Assembly (NCBI GenBank): GCA_946800325.1
Contig: OX326958.1
Span: forward strand, 66,444,366 to 66,508,365
Direction of reading: 5' to 3'
Source of the DNA: Luzula sylvatica
Taxonomy: Eukaryota; Streptophyta; Magnoliopsida; Poales; Juncaceae
DNA length: 64,000 bases
How positions within the stretch are numbered: the first letter of the stretch is position 1; each line of letters begins with the position of its first letter. The translations under genes were made by a program, and so were the position numbers. Below are positions 60,821 to 64,000 of the stretch, piece by piece. The notes under the pieces are model-generated. The model was not told the origin of the DNA. It did not search any database and saw only the letters and a program-made list of their open reading frames with translations.

Positions 60821-62290
60821 TTAGGTCCTTGGTGGTCCAACACCCTTTGAGGTGGAGGGGCCCATGGTGTGTCTATCTTTACGCATCCATACAAATTTTG
60901 TAGTGGATTTTGGGTGGCGAAGATCACAACTCGTGGATATATGTCCTAACTTGCAACAATAATTGCAAAAAGCAATTGTCGGTTTGTTGATGGTTTCGGA
61001 ACTTTTGACAAAGTAATTTGAGAGTTGGTTTGTTAGGGGTTTCTTTTGAGGTATCGGTTTGGTTGAGTTGACACAATTGTTTTTCGGTTGAAAAGGTTTG
61101 CGCGTATGGTTGTAAGGTCTCGGAGCCGTCGGTTGATATGGACGGTTGGCGGGGTAATTCACCTCATAAAAATACCCATTTGATCCTCGTTGAAACCGAC
61201 ATTCGGGTCGTCCCAAATCGGTGCGTCTATGGGATGATGGTTGCGTAAAATGGTTATCCCTATGATAGAACCGATTATGTGTAGGGTGTTCCATTCTAAC
61301 ATTTTTACCTTTGTTTTGATCACGGTATATTAATGCATTTCCGCGATTGTTTCGTTGATAGTTCTCCCGTTTACCTTTTTGATCATTGGATTTTGAGAGG
61401 CCGGTTTTACTCTCCTTTTTGAACCCGAGACCCGACTTGTCGTTTGGCTTTTGTCCCACTAACGCCCCTTTCAATATTTGATCCAATGACGGGGTGATTG
61501 GTGCACATGATGCACGAGCCTTCCTCAAGGATTCATTTTCTACTTTGGAGTTTTGGAGTTCTAATCTTAGGTGTGATATCTCAAGGTTGAGGTTCTTGCA
61601 TTCACACTTTGAAAAGCCTTGGAATTCCTTCAATTGTGCTTGGTATGCTTTGACTGATAATTCTAGGGAAGCTACATTTGCATTTAGAGCTAGAATTGTG
61701 CTCTCGACCTTTGTCTCATTTGGACTTGGTTCATCCATGTCTCTTAAGAGAGCGTCGAATAATTCAAGTTCGAGCTTTGTGTCGAATTTCGGTGAGGAGC
61801 ATGAACTCGAGGTTGGACTGATCGACTGAATTATAGGGTTGAGAAATACCTCATTACCTTGGTCATGCGATGAAATAGATGTGGATGCATGAGAGGTGAC
61901 GCTCGGAGAGTGTGGTGCAAATGGTTTCGGTATTGGACCTCGTTGGAGGAGCATAGCTTGAATGGCTCTTTCTACCACATCATCCATCGAAGGAGTGCAT
62001 TCCGCCATTAGGGTTGCATTGGCGATTGTGTGTACACCATTGTACTCCGAGTCGGAAGATGAGTTTGAGCTTTCCGAATCTCCCCATGGATCAGATGTGA
62101 CAATTAAAGCCTTAGCGTTACCTAGTTGTTTGGTCTTCTTTTTGCCTTTATAGATTGGACATTTTTCTTCGTGTGTTCGTTCGCGTCTCAATTTCAATTT
62201 ATCTCCACCTTGTGGATAGTCTTTTCGTTTGTTCCATGGAGCGTGTTTCGGGTGTGTTGTAATTTGGTTCTTATTATTAATGGAGGCCAT
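60821..62290 (-). CDS. gag: gag-like nucleocapsid protein of element 2, copy 2 (489 aa)
   Basis: The ATG at 62290 corresponds to 56361 in copy 1. I see no residue difference between the two gag copies. The zinc knuckle, coiled-coil segment and acidic serine stretch are the same. It follows a primer site adjoining LTR-C, so this unit retains leader, gag and ORF2, but its 5' LTR is truncated at 63278, removing the U3 part beyond the TATA box and the first palindromes. Transcription of this unit from LTR-C may therefore be weakened. Confidence 0.85.
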   Translation of the reverse strand: MASINNKNQITTHPKHAPWNKRKDYPQGGDKLKLRRERTHEEKCPIYKGKKKTKQLGNAKALIVTSDPWGDSESSNSSSDSEYNGVHTIANATLMAECTPSMDDVVERAIQAMLLQRGPIPKPFAPHSPSVTSHASTSISSHDQGNEVFLNPIIQSISPTSSSCSSPKFDTKLELELFDALLRDMDEPSPNETKVESTILALNANVASLELSVKAYQAQLKEFQGFSKCECKNLNLEISHLRLELQNSKVENESLRKARASCAPITPSLDQILKGALVGQKPNDKSGLGFKKESKTGLSKSNDQKGKRENYQRNNRGNALIYRDQNKGKNVRMEHPTHNRFYHRDNHFTQPSSHRRTDLGRPECRFQRGSNGYFYEVNYPANRPYQPTAPRPYNHTRKPFQPKNNCVNSTKPIPQKKPLTNQLSNYFVKSSETINKPTIAFCNYCCKLGHISTSCDLRHPKSTTKFVWMRKDRHTMGPSTSKGVGPPRT

Positions 62291-62338
62291 GACCGTTACA
62301 CAAGTTGTCACTTTACACAAAGAGACGGTTAGTATTTT

Positions 62339-62350
62339 GTTCTGATACCA
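62339..62350 (-). other. Primer binding site, interior 2
   Basis: TGGTATCAGAAC on the minus strand, two bases from LTR-C. Confidence 0.85.
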
Positions 62351-62352
62351 AT

Positions 62353-63278
62353 TGTTTGTTAATTCTGACCTAGAGGGGGGTGAATAGGTAATCCTAACGT
62401 ACAATTTTCGACTAGGTATACAAATTCTATTTTTAGTGCGGAATATAAATTTAAGTTAATAAATGAAAAGAGGATACCGAACAAGAAGAACACGCGATGT
62501 TTATTACGGAGTTCGGTAGGTGGTTGCTTTGTAGCCTTAACTCACCCTTTACTCGCTTAATTGACCGATTCAATTAATTGCGAGTACCTACGTCTCCGGG
62601 AATGCCTTGTGCCTTTTCGGCATTCGATTGAATTCCAACTCACTCGTACAAGGTTTTGCCTAGATCGATGTACACGTTTTCTATCGATCTATAGCGGGTT
62701 TTACACTCTTGGTACTAGCCTATTACAATTTCTAAATACTAACTAAACGTGATCGGTCACGCAAGTTGGGAATAGTATTTGGAGGAAGAAGAGAGAAATC
62801 TAATCTCTAAGAATGGTTTAGAAGATTGTTTAGCTCAATAATATAGCAAGGTTTCTCTCTTTGGAAGTTATAATTTGGATAGTTGAAGTGATGAGAGAGA
62901 ATGAGGGAAGGGTTCTATTTATAGAACACATAGTCCCTTTCCTCACTTGCTTATTCTGAATAGTCCGTTGCAACGGACATATGTTCCGTTGCAACGGAAC
63001 TCTCAAAAAACTAGCCGTTATGGCTGCCGTACTTGAATTTATTGCACAGTCCGTTGTAACGGAATGTAGTCCGTTGCAACGGAAGTCTGTGTTAGCTTGT
63101 CCGTTGCCACGGACTTGAGTCCGTTCCAACGGACATGCTACTGAAACAACACTTCAGCTTTGGTTTTAATTCCCGTTGTAACGGAGAGTTTTCCGTTACA
63201 ACGTGGTGAGGGATTCCGTTACAACGTATTGGTTAATCCGTTGCAACGGACTTATGTGGAAGTTTATACTGAAGTGAA
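62353..63278 (-). repeat. LTR-C of element 2, truncated (926 of about 1500 bp)
   Basis: Matches LTR-B from its inner end to GAAGTGAA at 63271-63278 and then stops abruptly. It includes the leader, TATA box (about 62933-62925) and about half of the palindrome array. The outer end and the target duplication are gone. Confidence 0.92.
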
Positions 63279-63689
63279 TTTTTGTAAGAATATTTTTAAT
63301 TTACATATTTGTCCTTTTTTTATTACATTTTGGTCCTTTTTAGTTGAAAAACCTATATTTTGGTCCTTTTTATTTTTGTTTTGGTCCTTTCAAGTTTAAA
63401 ATATTACATTTTGGTACTTCATATTTACATCTTGATCCTCTTTTATTTACACATTTTAATTCGAAAAAAAAAATTTAATTCACATTTTTGTCCTTTTTAA
63501 TTTATATTTTGGTCATTTTCAGTTTGAAAAATTACATTTCGGTCCTTCTCAGTTTGAAAATTTCACAACACCACACAAATCGAATCACTGGCCAATACAA
63601 CGCTGCCGAAAAATAAATACAGAAAAAGCACAAATCATAAAAAAAAACAAATCAACGTGCCCCGCGCAATTGCGCGGGGTTATGGCTAG
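63279..63689 (+). mobile_element. Helitron 3' end with TTTTGGTCCTTTT repeats
   Basis: CCCCGCGCAATTGCGCGGGG (63660-63679), a perfect 20-bp palindrome, is followed by TTATGGCTAG and host T at 63690: a Helitron 3' end. Before it, about ten copies of a word like ACATTTTGGTCCTTTTTA fill 63300-63560. The 5' end (TC) is not seen at the join with LTR-C, so the element is truncated or rearranged there. Confidence 0.7.
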
Positions 63690-64000
63690 TTAATAATAAA
63701 GTAAACCGTTTCAAACCCCCACATTTCATTTGATTAAATATGTTCAGAACAAAAAATAATATACCAAAGACCTGGTCTCAGTTACCAAATAACATATAGT
63801 TGTTTTAATAGTAATATGATATGTTTTGGATTTTATACTACACATTTGGCTTAACCTGGACTCATAGTGATAATTATCTTGTGACCCCCACAATTCAAGA
63901 AAATATATTTTGTAATTAGAAATGATCTAAATATTTGGCCATAACATAATATATATTATAATTAATTTATAAGAAGATTAGATGAAATAAAAACAAGCCT
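63690..64000. other. AT-rich flank, no feature recognised
   Basis: No ORF, repeat or terminus recognised in the last 311 bases. Confidence 0.5.

Larger units (their letters stand above)
50516..63278 (-). mobile_element. Tandem array of a pol-less copia retrotransposon (element 2)
   Basis: Order on the plus strand: LTR-A (50516-52011), interior 1 (52012-56423), LTR-B (56424-57941), interior 2 (57942-62352), truncated LTR-C (62353-63278). The repeat period is 5908 and 5929 bp. All parts are oriented to the minus strand. Each 4.4-kb interior has a primer site, gag, a non-coding spacer, ORF2 and a polypurine tract, but no protease, integrase, reverse transcriptase or RNase H. It must therefore depend on another element, plausibly the element 1 type, with which it shares LTR blocks, gag and ORF2. 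The array fits unequal LTR-LTR recombination. Confidence 0.93.

Overview
The window is plant nuclear DNA, most likely from a flowering plant. It holds two intron-containing NRT1/PTR-family transporter genes surrounded by plant transposable elements: Ty1/copia LTR retrotransposons primed by initiator-Met tRNA, a CACTA element, a Mutator-like element, Helitron ends, a LINE, MITEs and elements embedded in TA microsatellites. Nothing in the sequence identifies the species. Apart from the two transporters, one short unrecognised ORF and the retrotransposon ORFs, I see no intact host gene.

Layout. 1-7279: minus-strand copia element 1, running off the left edge, with an accessory ORF (ORF2), pol, gag and the 5' LTR. 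It is inserted into the last recognisable exon of a CACTA-element gene (7280-10965). 10966-15861: non-coding retroelement debris, one LTR followed by a solo LTR with its own target duplication. 15862-19480: AT-rich, with two Helitron 3' ends and tandem repeats. 19490-27350 and 43490-47572: two copies of a segmental duplication, each with an apparently intact five-exon NPF transporter. Copy A has gained a MITE, a SINE-like element, a LINE, a Mutator-like element (itself holding a solo LTR) and one unclassified insertion. Copy B keeps the empty sites but has a long GA expansion between TATA box and ATG. 27351-43490, between the copies: pseudouridine-synthase exon remnants, a second CACTA-type gene remnant, a decayed copia element 3 (minus), a chain of elements separated by TA microsatellites, a large AT-rich inverted repeat and an array of short palindromes. 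48772-50515: an LTR and non-coding retroelement sequence. 50516-63278: a tandem LTR-internal-LTR-internal-(truncated LTR) array of a pol-less copia element 2, followed by a Helitron 3' end.

The most interesting system is in copia elements 1 and 2. Both encode a gag-like zinc-knuckle protein and, 3' of it, an accessory protein (ORF2) resembling the plant 'putative plant transposon protein' family. In each element, arrays of short palindromes of the form CCGTT-NN-AACGG lie just upstream of the LTR TATA box, and a second array lies upstream of ORF2. The two-base centre differs between elements (mostly CG in element 1; GC, AC or GT in element 2), but the centres match between the two arrays of one element. 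In element 2 the ORF2 array is followed by a good TATA box. This suggests a two-promoter retrotransposon with a shared, element-specific operator or enhancer. Whether ORF2 or a host MYB-type factor reads these sites is unknown.
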